Positions 13,001 to 28,000 of a stretch of 64,000 nt of DNA are shown piece after piece (within the stretch, counting starts at the first letter, position 1; the number at the start of each line of letters is the position of its first letter). Below the pieces are notes generated by a model. That model ran no database searches and was not told where the DNA came from. It saw only the letters and a program-made list of their open reading frames with translations. Origin of the DNA: Apostichopus japonicus (lineage: Eukaryota; Echinodermata; Holothuroidea; Aspidochirotida; Stichopodidae). The position numbers were made by a program, and so were the translations under genes. The stretch lies in NCBI RefSeq assembly GCF_037975245.1, contig NC_092579.1:21398666-21462665 (forward strand), given 5' to 3'.

Positions 13001-16000
13001 TAAAAGTGAAGACATTTTAGTCTTTCCGAGTAGTGTCCGTTCATCTCCGATTTGAGCAACGATACATAAACTCAGGTTAAATGGATTTTTTTTTTTATAA
13101 ATACCAACACAGGTTATTATGCACAAAATCAGTTTTTAGACCTTCAGGCATTTGAAAATAACTGAGAAATAAATTTACCAAAATACCTAAAATGGACAGA
13201 TACAGTATTTCTAGCCTATATTCTAATTGCATATGTGACACTAATCCACTGTATATTTAGCCTAGAAAAAATGTTTTGAGATTAACCACACTACAATAGA
13301 GTTAAACTCTTTAAAAAGCAACTTCCTTCCAAGAAGGAGCAAGAATGTTTTTTATTTATTTCTACACAATCCTACACTAAAGATGCTTTTCATAGCTCAC
13401 ATGATGTAAATGTTTATAAAGAAAAGTCACAACTGTCTTTGTTTAGCTGTTACTGAAATTGCTAACATAGATGTTTACTTTCCTATCAACAAAGAGTCAA
13501 ACACCCTCCCCTAATTCCCCTCCCCTAACTCCCCCTTCCCTCCCCCTCACCCACGCACCTGTCAGTTTCTGAATAATGCACATATTTACGCCTGATGACA
13601 TTGTTTAGAGCTTTTTAGCAATTTAATTGATGGTAAGGTCCCTTAATACCATCCCTACATGTCAGTCACACTTTGGCAAAAAACAAAAAAACAATTTCAA
13701 TCCATTTAATCCTTAATTACAATGTTTTGAAGAGATATATAAATGTTTATAAAATGATACTAATTTTCACCCCCTAAGGCACTTTATCTCATGGAAACAG
13801 ACTAACAACCACTAAAAGGCAAACAATTAGTGGTTATGATCCCATTATTGTAATTCAAAACAAACTCCTATTTTTCTCAAGTTTTTCCAGGTAATCCCAG
13901 CGAACTTATCTTCTTCTTATCAAAGGGATAAACATACAAGGTTTCCTTTTTTGTGAGTTTCAAGGATTATCACGGTTGTCATGACAACTAAGTCCACACA
14001 CGCACGCATGCTTCCCCACAATCACCACACTAAAAGGAAATAGCAGCCAACAGGCTTTCCTACCAATGGAAAACAAAAAAAGAAGAAAAACCTCAGGCTG
14101 ACCGCAGGTTCATGTATCTGTTTATTGACAAAGCCCCTGGTCAATAAAACTAAAGGTTTGATAAACAGCCCCATCTTTGCCATCAACAAGATAACATCAT
14201 CATCCACAGGATAGTGATAAAAACTTTCTCCTCTGACTATACCGCAAGAGTAAATCCATGGGACCCCTAGCAGTTAGAACTGATGAGATTATGGGGTTTC
14301 TGCTGCCGGTATTGTTCAGCCAGCACGGCAAATACACCCCCTGTAGGCGATACAACAACTGATAAAGCCCAATATGAAAAGGCAGAATCACACATCAAGA
14401 ATTATGTAAAAGACAACCTGGGTAGAGGAATTCATTAACTTTTCTGTTTTTTTCCCCCTGATGTGACAACTCCCGTAAAGGAACGACGAATGACAGACAA
14501 GTATTTTGCGAACGGAAGAAATGCCGTCAAAGAAGGTTGATCGGGGGAGTTTTGTGGAAGATAGTCGACTTGATTAGCGATGTCATTCTGATAAACTTGG
14601 AATACGACTGATGAACGGTTGAGGAACGTGACATTAGAGAGTAATACAATATTTGAGTGTTTTTAAAGAATCGGTATTGCCGACCAACTCTGTTGGGGAT
14701 ATAATTAAGGGATGGTCACCTAATTCTAAAGTTTTACCATCATTGTAGATTCTCTTTAGTGTATGTATGTATGTCTCTTACCTGGAAGAATTAAGTATAT
14801 AAAATTGAAATGTCTGCTTAATGAATTAGAAATACTTATCCTATAAATACTCTAGTCTATATTTTACAACTGAATCACTTTTCAAACTCCATGCAATTGT
14901 ACCATCCTCCTTATTTACTATTTATTTTACTGGGGTTTATTTGGAAGAGGGGTGGGGGGAGGCAGAGAAGAGGGTGGGTGGGTGTAAGGGAAGGAAGACG
15001 ACGATTAATACCATTTCTACTCAAAGGGCCAATTTGACTGAAAGGGAGATATGGGGAAGCTTTCAGCAAATTTAGAAATATGTAATTTGTCAATATTCCT
15101 TTCTTTCCTCATAAATACTCACCTTTGCTCTCTCAAGCCTTTGTAATTGCTCATGGAATGCTGGGCTGGACTTAAAAGCAGCTGAAGAAAAAAATAAACA
15201 ATGAGATTATATATGGTAGGTTCACAAAATTGAGCTATTCTCTAAGATTACAACAGAAATATTTACCAAAATATAGAAATTGAGTCACTGACTCACTGCT
15301 AGAGAACCTGAAATTCATGTCAACAAGATCAAAGGTAATTTATATTTTTGGTATGTATGGTTGTTTTCTTGAAGTTGGATGGATTTAAAAAAAATAATAA
15401 TAATAGTTAGGCTTGCACTCCCATACGAATGACAAAAGCCACTGGCTTGTGATAATGTATTAGATTTTAATGGAACAACTGCACATATTACATAAAGTGA
15501 TAAATTGATTGAATGATTGATTGTTTGTCTGATTAATTAATTGAATAGTTAATTATCTGAAACAAACGGTTACATTTAATGAACATTACGTTCATACCTC
15601 AAAAATTTACATTTATAGTGATAATAGATATTTGACTTTGCAGCTGTAACTGGGTTACGTAATTTTGGTGTACATTCAATGAAGAGATTAGTATTGAGGA
15701 AATAAAGAATTTTTCCATAATGACGTCATAGATCAGTGTTTCAATTCCAAGGAGTTACAGCAAAATAAGGGTTTCCTAGAGTTAGGACAACAATATATGT
15801 GAGGTGGTACATTTTATCAGACATTATGCAAAATGCACAAAATTATGATGTTGTCATCAAAAGAATATCAGGAATGATGATAACCAAACTAATACTTTCG
15901 ATATTACTACTCAATCCCCCAATGGTAAATAAGTACATGACCCGTACATATTGAGTTGAATATGGCAAGCGGCATTCAATGTACTGTATGAGCTCGCCTC

Positions 16001-19000
16001 TTCAGTCAGGGATGATTTTTTCCCCCCTCTACCATAGTAACTACCCGATAGACAATACGTTGTCAACATCGCGGGGGGAAATTAACGGCGTCCTTATCTC
16101 TGCTACGAACACTTTGGCCGATCACTTCATTCACATCCTCCCTTTGGATTTCATTCAAGCCCTCTGATTAGTTTAAAATAAGCTTATGATATCATCTTCT
16201 CACCCCCGTTAATGAATTACGTTCAACAGGCTCTCGGTTTCCCTTTACTAAAACCACAAGGTGAATGACGTAGTATTCCTCCGGGAGGAAGCAGCCGGAA
16301 AGATGCTGCTCTTCTTTAAGGTTTCTCATCATCTGTGATTCCCCTCACTCAAGATGAGCTGCTGACTGCTGTGTGTGCGTGGTTGTGTATGTGTGTGTGT
16401 CTTAAACCAGATGGCACCGCTACGAATTATGTCTGGTATGTCCGTGTGACGTCAATACGGGTCACAGTCGCCACGGTAAAGGTCGGTGGAAATTCGATGC
16501 CCGTCCTCGCCAAACCGTGCTATGTTGCTTGGAGACGTTGCATGGGGGGGTACGGGCAGTCGTACATGATCAATTTTGACAAACAACATAAAACATGGTT
16601 TTAGCTTAGTTACCATATCAACAGAGCCGGTTAATTGCTAGAGGAAGATCAGAGACAGAGGATGCTGATGATGATTACGAGGAGGATGGTTAATACATGA
16701 TGACTTGTACGTCACCACGTCTTTATAACCTTCACAGCTGATTGCTGACTACCGTGATACTCAAAGTACAGGGCTACTCACTGTAATGTGGTGTATGTAA
16801 TAAGGCGACTCACCAATGTGAAAAAACATTTAACCCTGTAGTTGCAAGATCAAAGTTTTTGTCTTTTTGTATGTCATCAGGTGTGATGATATTCTTATTT
16901 TCTTGGTTCTTTTGTCGGACAGCATTGGTTTACGATTCTCTACCATAATTTTTATGTTTATTAATTTTGAATTCTTTTTCTTTCTTCTTTTGTAAAAGTT
17001 ATGGTCTTTAGATTTCTTAAAATATTCTGTTACTTCAATACATGAATCAACCAAATATTACAAACCAATAAATCAATCGATAGATCAAGCAACTCACTAA
17101 CTTTCAACAAGCTTTGAATTCATAGACAAAAGTAGCAGCATCATAAACGCTGAAGGGGGGGGTGTCATGTGATATATAAGTTTTGGATAATATTGCTAGA
17201 AGCACTCATTCTTCGCAGAATGAAACACAACTTTAGAGAACAGAATAATACTTTATAATACTGTGATAGAATTACTGAGGGCGACCTGTAACTACTAAAG
17301 GAGGAGAGGGATGCGGCTCTGTGTCGATAGGATCGGTACAGGTTAGTCTTCGGTCATAACGGAACGCATGATCACACTCATCACGTAGAGAAAATGAAAG
17401 AAGTCTAAAGGACTCACTTGATGGTATGATTCCTTGGTCGACCAGTTCATTACGAGGTCTTCTTAACTTCAGTCTCAGTGCCAATGCTGGAAAGAAACGA
17501 AAAAATGAAAATTAATGATACCTGCCGGGTACGACTTGCAATAAGGTTCAAAACGGTTCCTGCCGTGTGCGTGCAAATGGTCACTTTAGAAAGTGCCATT
17601 CTCAATGAGTGATGTGGTACCACACCCCATTCACGCCCTCCCCCCCCCCCCATCCTTCCTTCTATTAATGGATTTATAGATAATTTATGACAATCTTAAA
17701 CTTTGAAAATTCAGTTTTTCATGTCAAATTAGTAATTCGACAGAAATCATCGGAAAATATACAGACCCGGGTTATTCTTCTTTTTCTTATACACTCAGAC
17801 TCAACCAATTATCAGAAAATCATTCAACCAAATATGTCAAGAATTTGTCAAAATTGACGGGCATAAATGTGGTTGTGTTCTGTTTTTACCTCCATGTGTT
17901 TACAACACTGGCTATGAAGGCATAATAAACCACCTCTTTCCTGTTTACAAGTTGCATGTTTAATCAACTGCAATACGCTATATAAACCATTCACACAATA
18001 CGCATGTTACGTGCCTATTCAAGCACATCATCATATACCAATCAGTGAGTACCTTGTGTATACACTATATTGTATATGGTGCAAGGCAAAACATTACATA
18101 ATCATTCACCACACTTCCCCCCTATCTCATTGTTAGCAGGCATTGGGAGAACCTGGGTACCAATTCAGAGACAGCTGTGGTGTATGCAAGACTCTCTGGT
18201 CACAATTAGACCCGATGATCAGTATGTCTGACACATACAATTCCTTAAGTCAATTCTGTAAAGTTTACAGTAACACTGTAACAGCCATACAATCTTTTAC
18301 GGTAGAATAACCAACCCTGAAGCGTTATACCAGCATCATTGAAATCAGAGATGATCTATAGTAACCAAACATTGAAGAGAAGATAAAAAGCAAAATATGC
18401 AAGTTCTGACTTGTTACCAAAGATCTAGGTTTGGTACAATACAGTGTGACTACTTTTAAAACAAAGGAAATTTAAGGCATCATTATCACTTCAATTATGT
18501 GCATTTACTTGATTGACATACTAATACAAATTTTCCAAACAAGCACATTACATTTTAATACACAACATTATTATGATGATATGAAAAAAAATTTATCCAG
18601 ATTTTTAATTCAACAACAACATTTTCTAGCCCCTTCAGATTTTGATTTGATTCAGATTTCTTCTTGCAAAAGAAAGTGAGATAGGAAAGAGAAGAAAACA
18701 GTTTTGCCTGTTTCTGACCCCCGGTCAAGGAGAAACAAAGGAGAAGGAGGGGTCAGTGGCATGGAGAGTTGTGCCCCTTGGGCAATGTCACAGGGCCCCT
18801 TTCTGTATTCTTTCTTTTCATATATTTTCTGAAAATTCCGTATTTTCCAAAATTGACCCTGGTCCCAAGGGCTGTTATCCCAAACCCAAATAATGACATG
18901 TTTTTATCCTTTTCATCGTTCGAGTAGGGGAGCACAATGGTTCGCCAAAACTGTGAGGTGCATCATCATAAATTTATACCGTACATCATTGGTTACTTCA

Positions 19001-22000
19001 CACTTAAAAAATCAAACCTAATTGTGACACATCTTTGAGAGATTGCATCACAACAAAATGTTTCAAATCCTTGCAAGTAAGATTCAGTCCTGAAGTAGGG
19101 GTTAAGTGCCAGCTTGCTGCACCTTTTTGAAAAAGAAAAAAACAACTCATAGAGCTTGTTGAGAACACTGCAGTAGTTATAAACTATAAACAAGGGGCAG
19201 TTGTTGTAAAGTTGAAAAAAACATCTGCTTTATTAAACAACAGAAAACAAATGAACGGCTGGTGACAATTCATGGGTCATCCAATTTTCCAGTGGTGGAA
19301 TTTTGGCTCTCTGTCAGGACATTATTTTGTTTATATATGTTGTTTTTTTTGGGGGGGGGTGGAGGCTGAATGAATAAATAATTTACTTTTTTGAAATTTA
19401 GCTGACAGTATAAAGTGGATCACAAATCGTAGTTATCGGAGACCTTGTGTCATGTCATACAAGATGTAAATCTGTTACCTGTAAGAGAATCTAGGGTGAT
19501 GTTCCCAAGAGAAGAGTTTTATCACCCATTGCAAACACTCTCCCTGTCCAAAAAAAATGATATGTATTGCCTTTAGACTTCACCAGTTATTCTTTTATTT
19601 TTCTTCAGGTGTGGTGAACAATAAGATTGACTGCAGTTATTTCATGCTTTGTTTAAGCTGCTATTTGACTTTGTACTGACCACTAGACTTCCCAGTGGGG
19701 GTGGGTTGTACCTGCCCATAATTTGTTACTCATGTCTGGAGTTAATTTGCTGTCAACTCACTTGTTTAATAGAAGATGCGCTGTGGTTTTTTTGGGGGTG
19801 ACATTTGTTCACCCCACACGCACATGGAAGGTTCGATTATTTTGGATCAATTTGGTTATTCCTATTTCAATACCCTACCCTACCCCCACCTCCAGTTGTT
19901 TTATCAAAATTGGTTTGTTTCAGGAGTTCTAACATTTATATCAAGGTCAGGTGTAGGCTACATCTTCCCTAAAATTGGTGGTGGGGTTGTTTCCAGCTTT
20001 TAGGTGTCACTTTCACGGTTCCCTTTTGTACAGCTTTTTATTGTATTAGCGGGTTATTTCATTCGCGGGGGACTCGACTTGTCTGAAGTGTTTATCAGTT
20101 CAGTCCAGTTCACGGCAGCCTGATATGTTTGACATTATCTTGGGACATAACAGCCCTGTCACCAGCAACACCAGGAGGCCGAAACAAAACCGGTCGGCTT
20201 CATTTGATTTTAATATCCTCTCTTAGTTACAGCGATACACTGTTCAATGGGGTCATTTTATTATTGGCTATATCGTTACTCTCCACTTTTTATCTATCGA
20301 TGGCAAATCGTAAAACAATAGTCAAGATTATGAAGTGTGCCAGTTTTTGTGATCTTTTGGAAGTGCTGTTTTCTTTCGTAAGGACGGTTCCCCCTCTCTT
20401 ACCAAATCTAATTATGTTTGATGTCACTGTTGTTAATGACTGGAGTTATTGTTTGGAATTAGAATAGGTGAAAGGTCATTTTGTGGTTGGACTATAAGGC
20501 ATACACTTCAACTGGGGAATTTTTTGGGGGATTGATTCAAAACGAGAGAAAGCTAGGCCGTCCTTAGAAAGAAACATGAACACTTAAACTAGTCCTACCT
20601 ACACACTTTCATAGCATATATGTGGCCTGCGGCATATTTAGTTTTAAATTTGCGTATGAGATTTGAGGCAGAAAAAGTTCACCATCATTATTAGCATTTG
20701 CTATTGTACTTGTCATTGTTGTTCATTCTAGTCCATCCCTCATTCCACCCCCCTCCCCCACCCAATCTCACCAAAAATCAGTTCAATGATATTTATTAGA
20801 TGTACTACAATACTCACATTATGCAATTAGTTGACTATCAATCACCTTTCATTTTACATATAATCTAAACTCTATTAGCTACTTCCGACTCTCACCTTTC
20901 CCTACACCCCTCCCCCTCATCTCCCCTCTCCCCATAAAACAATACTCGTAAAAGTAATAAATGCCAGCTGCCATCAGAACAAAAGACAGATTTTCAATTG
21001 CAACATTGGAAATGAAATTGATTTAAATCATTCAAAACCATTTTGTTATTTTCCCCAAATTTCCACTGCAAAACTATTTATTTTTCCAGATGCACAATAC
21101 CTTTTCATAATGAAGAAAGAAAACAACAAAACTAGGTCACTTTGAATAACCAATCCCAGCCATCTGACCATCTCAAGGAACTTAGTTCAGTCTGTTACTA
21201 ATTTTCCACTCCCCTGGTTAATCACAAAAGTTATATCTTCTCAAAACTTCATAAAATATAAAAAATAAAAAAAAGATTGTGTCCTCTTAAAGGGACTTCT
21301 TGTTGGTCCTCTTACCAACAGCGTTACCAAATCACCGAATCATTAATATTTCTGTTCTGGCATTTGTCTCCAAGAAACAGATCTCTTTTCAAGTTGCCTT
21401 TAGTTAAACCAACAAATAGCTTTTGACAACTATAAGTGTCTTTTGGGGAGGATAAAGCCCTCCTTTACTTTAACTATAGTGTAACTTCACCTGGTCTACG
21501 GGAGGAACCGGGTCTGACGTTAATCAAAATGCCAGAGTTGTGAATAATCATAAAATTTTGGGAAAGAGACAGTTTTTCGACCAGGAAGGCAGTAAACTTG
21601 GGTAAAAGACAGTCCTGATGGTAATATTATCCACATTTACCATCTCGGACTACAAACTCAGTTTGATTTAGAGGAGAAATTGGGACAGAGAGAGAGAGAG
21701 AAAGGGGCGGGAGGTGGGATTAAAAGCAAAAGAAAAAAGATTGAATGAAAGTCTGAAGTTTCTTTGGCACTCAGTTTTAACAACCAGATGTTTGCAACAT
21801 GAGCCAACCTAAGACCTTTTTTATTCACCAACCTGATTGCTTTAAAGGGCAGCTGTTTTAGATGCAAGCTGTGTTAATATCAGACTTGTAGTTTGAGCAA
21901 GAGTACAAGTAGTATTCCCCTCGGTATGAGTACCAGGACAGTTTCAAGAGTGTACTTTCCACTAGTTCCTGTACTCGCTGTTCAAAATACTAAATACAGG

Positions 22001-25000
22001 GAAGTTATTCTAAACTAAGAAGTACCGACTCACTTCAAATTATCTACGTACATGGTAGGTTGTGTGAATGGGTGAGCTTTGTTTATCACTCTTTACAAAA
22101 CCAAAGCTTTAAAGTTATGATTTAACTGTGCGAGGTTCTTAAATGAACCCATTCCAACAGTAGAACATTGAGGGTTGCTGAGCTCTGAATAGATAGAAGA
22201 TGGAACAGTTGTCCTGCTATCGTTTAACTGTAGGGACCGATACCTCACCGAGATAAATGTGTACTCACGGCTACCTTTAATAGATGAGAATTGAACAGCA
22301 CAGATCTGAATTATTTTAACAAGTGTCCCTTTAAGACGAACTAAATATGTCATCTAACAAACGAAAAGGAAACATGGTAGATTTTATTTTGATGGGGGGG
22401 GGGATGAATGCGAGGAGGTAAGGGAACTTGACAATCAAAATGTGACATGGGGTCAATATGGTTTTGATGGGAGAAGGAAGTAGGGGTGTACATGAAGGAA
22501 TCTAAGGTAACTGGTAATAGCACATGTAACACATGTGCAGTAATAAAAAAAAAGAAATTTAAAAATAGAGGTGAGGTAATTGTTGTAATGCAATATTCAA
22601 CAGGGAACCCCTGCAGTGGTTCTTTTGTTCAAATGACATGAATGCTGTCAGAGTCCATGCAATTATCTCAGCAGCGATATAGAGTAATACTGTGAGAATG
22701 TGATGTGTATTAACCAGGCTTGAGAAGTCAAGGGTAGACATGTCCCAGCACTGGTAATGATCCTGATCTCAAACGTTTTGTCATCCATGTGGTACCATTT
22801 TGTTGATCGTGACTTCTCACCTAAAGCATCTTTTTTTTCCTTTCAGTTGAGAGGTAGTTAGGGCGTGAGGGAGGGAGGAATGAAGGGGAAGAAACAATGG
22901 GTTAGAGATTGAGGGGAGGGGGGGGTGGGGGTGGGACAGAGGAAAAAGGGCAAGGAGCTTACAGAGTGCATGTCAAACTGATCTGTAAAGATATGACTCC
23001 ACCAATGAGTCGTTCACTTGAATACCACAATCATATTATTCTTGTAGAATATTCTAAGAAAGATCACCAAATGGAAGTCTACTGAGTTTAAACCATTCTT
23101 CTATAGAATGGTACGGTCAATGTTCTTAGCTTTACTTAGGAAATACAGTAAGTTATGTGACATTAAAGGTCTCTATATTAAATTTGGTGTAATATGTTAA
23201 CAATCCTTCTGCCAACCTTAAAAGATATCAAACTCAGGCTGAAGACAATTTTCACCTATGACAAAGGCAATAAAGTGATGAGAGAGAAGGGGGAGGAGGA
23301 AGGGGGAGGGAAGAGGTAGGAGTGGGAAGAACTTGGCAAATTCAAAAATTATCTGTGAATAACCAATCTTTTGCCAAAGTAAATTGATATTAGCAACAAT
23401 TGAGCACCCTTTGGCTCTGCTAAAACCACACAAAAAATTTACAACATTTCTTTTAAGCTATTAATATTAAATCTCTTTATAGTGACTGCATTCTTTATGC
23501 GACCAGAGCCCTTTCATTTTTTACATCTATCTCGCTCTCAAGAATCAAAACTCCTTTAATTTTCTGACACATGAGGCAAACATAGAAGTTTGATACGATC
23601 AAAAGTCAAAGAGGGATTGTCAGTCTTTCAAATGTTTCTCGGAGCAAACCTTCACTTTTGGAAAACCCGAGAGAGAGCGACCGCACCGTTCTTTGTATTA
23701 AAGATGACCCCAAAAAGTAGGTCCCTCTATGGGGCCAGCACAAGACAGGCACGCTTATGGGAGGAAATTATAAGGCCCTGCAGGAGTCTGAGTCATTTTG
23801 AATATTATGTTACCAATTGCTTTCTGATGATTTGACATCATTTGACAAATAGTAACCAACTTCTTAAGAAATTTGAACCTTCCATCAATAACTTTTTTAA
23901 CAAGGTTACAACATGGAACCATTTGTTTAAGAAATTAATTGATTTTCGGGGGTTTTATTTACTTTCTCGGTTTTGTTTAATTTCAATTCGGCATGTTGAT
24001 ATCGATCTTGTGGGTCCTATTTTTGTCAATGATTCAAGATTTGAAACATGATAAAGTTTGACAGCTGGGCTGAGTACAGGGTGGATTTGATTTTTTATTT
24101 ATTTCTCTCTTTCTTTTGTTTATTTGTTTGTGTTGAAGCAGTGAACAAGGACATTGAGAAGTAAAACTAATCAAACGTTTGTCATTATTTCTCTCACACA
24201 AAAGAATCAAACAGATAAAAAGTCTTTGTTCCCATCTATTAATCCTGCTAATTTACCCCACTTTTTGTTTGTACTTTTCACTTCATTTTCTTTACTGTTG
24301 CTGTAGGCAAAGATATTTTGTCCATATTCTTTATTCTCTCCTACAACCACAAAAACTACGAATTTCACTGAACATTTTGAGCAATATATTCTCGAATATT
24401 CTCGAAGAATGCTGAATTTCTTGGGAGTGTTCTTTTCAAATCTTTGTGCTGAGCAAGAAAGATAGAAATTTGATCTGAAGGTTTGCAACTACCTTCTGTG
24501 CCAATATGGGCAGTTAGTTTTTAAAATCAAACTGTGATCACTTTTTTAAAAGCTTTCCTAATATTCCCTTAAGTGATCGTACATTAAAGGTTTGGCTTCA
24601 GTTTCAAAGATCACGCCGGGAGTCTGCTGAATTTTCTCCACATTTACTGCGTTTCTTCCGAGGATGGAGTGATGAGAGAAAAGGCAGTTGAAACTACCTT
24701 CTTCTTCGAACTCCAGCTGGGAACCATTGAAAGCTGCGATTTTAAAACGAGAGGTTTCCGAGATGGGAACGGAACCCTTCTCAGCAGTTTTGTGTATTCA
24801 GACAGACACCTTGCCGTTTCTTGTGATGCTAATAGGAGTCACTATAGGGTCATTGGCAACCTTAAAAGCTGAACAGACAAGACTAGAACCTTTGTCTCTC
24901 CTATTATATATTGTCATGAATTGAACAAGATCCAGCTCTTCCAATCTAGCTAGCATGACAAAATAATCTGTATTCTGATGAAAAATTATCACAGATTTCA

Positions 25001-28000
25001 GCCAAAAATTTCCACCCGGAAGTAATTACTGGAAGGGGGACATGTGCATTTAAAGTTTTCCGATATAATAATATCTTTTCTCGATAATATTATTTATTTC
25101 TCACCTTGCTGGAATTCATTTACGTAGGATTCAAAAAGATGTACGTATGATAATTGGAGTATTGATGGAAAAATGTTCTCACTTATGCTCACCTTTGGAT
25201 TAAATTCATCCCACTCCATAATCTGTTTAAAAACCCTTGTAAATGCTTCGTAATAATTTTCAGGGATAAACACTCTGGGAAAATGACATTTTGAATACTT
25301 CAAGCGATATGAAAATATGAATAACTTTAAAAAAATGTAGTCACAATATTTGGTTTATTTTTCCTGCTACTTTTATATATTTTTTTTATGAATCTTTGAG
25401 GAACTAATATCAGTTGTAAATACCAGAAGGAATTTACATACCCTATAAGCTACCAATGACTCTTCACATCCATAATTTATAGGAATGTACCACCACTAGT
25501 CTCAACAACAAAAATGCATGGCATAATTTCTATATATCCTACATAACAAATGTTTACCACATAGTGATGATGACTTCTACTATGGGAATGTGTTGTTCCA
25601 CATTCACCACTCCAAAGTTGAAAAGTCATACCGATATCGCCTGTCAGAGCTGGGAGATCCGATAAAGGCAGAGGCCGATAAAACTAACAAGCCCTCATCG
25701 TCCACAAACCTATCTACAGCCTTCTGTTCTTTCACACTGATATATCCGATGATCATCAGCCTTCGGAGGACTGAATGTTTAATAGTCAGTTGGCTTTCAC
25801 TTTTCTTTTCTTTTTTTTGATCCGATTTGGACAGGTGTACCACACTCCTGAGGAATAAAGAGAGATGGCAGATCCCAGCAGGCCCAGAAAATAGAGCCAT
25901 TGAATGGAATAGAGAGAGAGTAGCTTCCTCATCAGGAACCCGGGGATTGAATTTAATTAGCAACCGAGGGTCAGTTATGTCACTATTAGTAGGGGGGGGA
26001 CTTGTAGGGCCGATCCGATATAGTGCGCAGGTATATAGTTACCCCCTTAAACATTGAATATCGGAGGCTCTGGGTTTAGCTACCAAAGAAAAGAAGAGAA
26101 AAGGATGAAAAGAAAATTAACTGAGATAGCTACTACTGAGGGTCATCTCTGGACATTCTCCCTAAAACTTTAAAAGGCAGAAAGAGAGGACGCAAGACCT
26201 TGGGTAAAGCAACAGGGACCAAGGGAAAACTTGACCCTTCACCTATAACAGAAGGGTGCTGTTGTTTTAAAACTTGGAAATGAAAAAGCAAGAACTGGCA
26301 TGAGCAAGGAGCTTGTAATGGCTATCCACCTGAACAAATTACACTCTCATAGTCCTTCAGATCTGAATGCAAGTGAAGAAATCCGCTACAACGATGATTG
26401 TGAACTGGAATGGTCTCGTTTACGCCAAGGAATTAACAAAACTTAATGCTGGTTTGGGAATTTACCTATGACAGTACTTAACCTGTCTCCTGTCTTGACA
26501 TTTGCAATAACCATCTATCTAGCGTACAAACGCTGGTAGCATTTTAGCACGTGCCCCCCCTCCCCCTCCCTTTGACCTATTGCAGGGTCAACATTCACAT
26601 CCTCTCACTTCCAATTAAATCTATAATCCATTGGATTGCTCTCGGGTTCAAGTTTTCTGAAGGCTATTGAAAAAATATAATAACTGCCCCTCACATCCCC
26701 CCCCCCTGCTCCTATCTTCATGCACACTTGCCTATTCCAATGTTAACTTTGCGAGGGTCTATTACTTAGTGCACTCTCTTTCAATAACACCTTCCATCTT
26801 CAGTCACGACTGAGATTAACATTCTAGATAAGAGCATCCCAAACTATATACATTATACAGACACCTACTTTCATTTCTTTTCTTTTTACACTTTTTGGCA
26901 ACCTTAGTGGAAGTATAAAAAGTTTGGTGTCAATATGTATGATATTGAATTTTGTAATTCCAATGACACACCAGGGAGTTTGGAAAAGTGGGTGACAAGC
27001 GTTGCTGTCCGCATCACATCCTATAACTCTAAATCATACACATTCTATAGTTCAATGCTTGGTAAAAACTTGGGCAGGTGGAGTTGTGTTTGAAGGGGGC
27101 TTGTAGAGGCCTCCCAAGGGGGTAAGGAACAGCTCTCAGCTGTTTGATATTTGGTATAGGATACCCATTGTAAAACTATATATACTGTTGGATGATATCA
27201 TCAACAGCAGGTAGCAAGCTACTTCCTGTACAACTGTTCAAAGTACACTGCACTCGCCCCTCCCCCCCCCCATAAATCCCCAAGGACTAAACTTTAAGCT
27301 AAGGGATTATTTCTGACTTACCATAAACATTATTGAAAGTTCTTATCTGTCACTGAAGACCTCCCATTGTGTGTGTGTGACTGTGTGTGTATGTTGAGAG
27401 ACCAGGTGAACTCTAAAATATTTAAGGAACATAACAAAATTACAAATCTAGATATAATGTTGGGACATAACTGCCTTTATCGACCAGCATGGAATAATTT
27501 CTCTAGTTTCAACGGGACAAGAATAAACAAAGTCGTTACAGACTATCAAATGAAGCATAGCAACAGTTTAAAATTGTATACATTGAGCTTGAGAAACGTT
27601 ACATCATTCTATTTCTCATTCTTTTCATATTTACCACGATTCTATCATCAAAAGTAAGAAAAAAATTGTGTACATAAATCTTTCTTTTTAATTTACAGCG
27701 TACCACCTCCCTCTTTTACTTCACCTCTTTTGAAATTTACATTTTTACTCAAACTAGAGCACCAATCCCATGGGCTGTTAGAACATATCTACTAATTCCA
27801 CCCCCCCTCTGCCATTGTATTTTTCTTTTTTCTTTCTGAAATGATTTTTTTTTTTTTTAACAGCATGAACTTGTTGTGGTTCTTTCACCGTCCATATATG
27901 TTACCACGATCAGCAGAATTAACGTAGACTGATCTGTAATGTTATAACTTGACAGTTGGGTTCAAATCTCTAGACCCAATTCAGTCAATGAGCAGATGAT

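Larger units (their letters stand above)
15182..17417 (-). other. MRTF intron 2
   Basis: 2.2 kb, donor GTGAGT and acceptor TTCTTCAG. The segment about 16000-16600 is visibly richer in G+C and CpG than its surroundings and holds one of two full CRE palindromes. No exon was recognised. Confidence 0.75.

Noticed and set aside
20129-20467. 112-codon plus-strand ORF with a hydrophobic segment resembling a membrane protein
   Set aside because: No motif of a known receptor family and T-rich local composition explains the hydrophobic residues.
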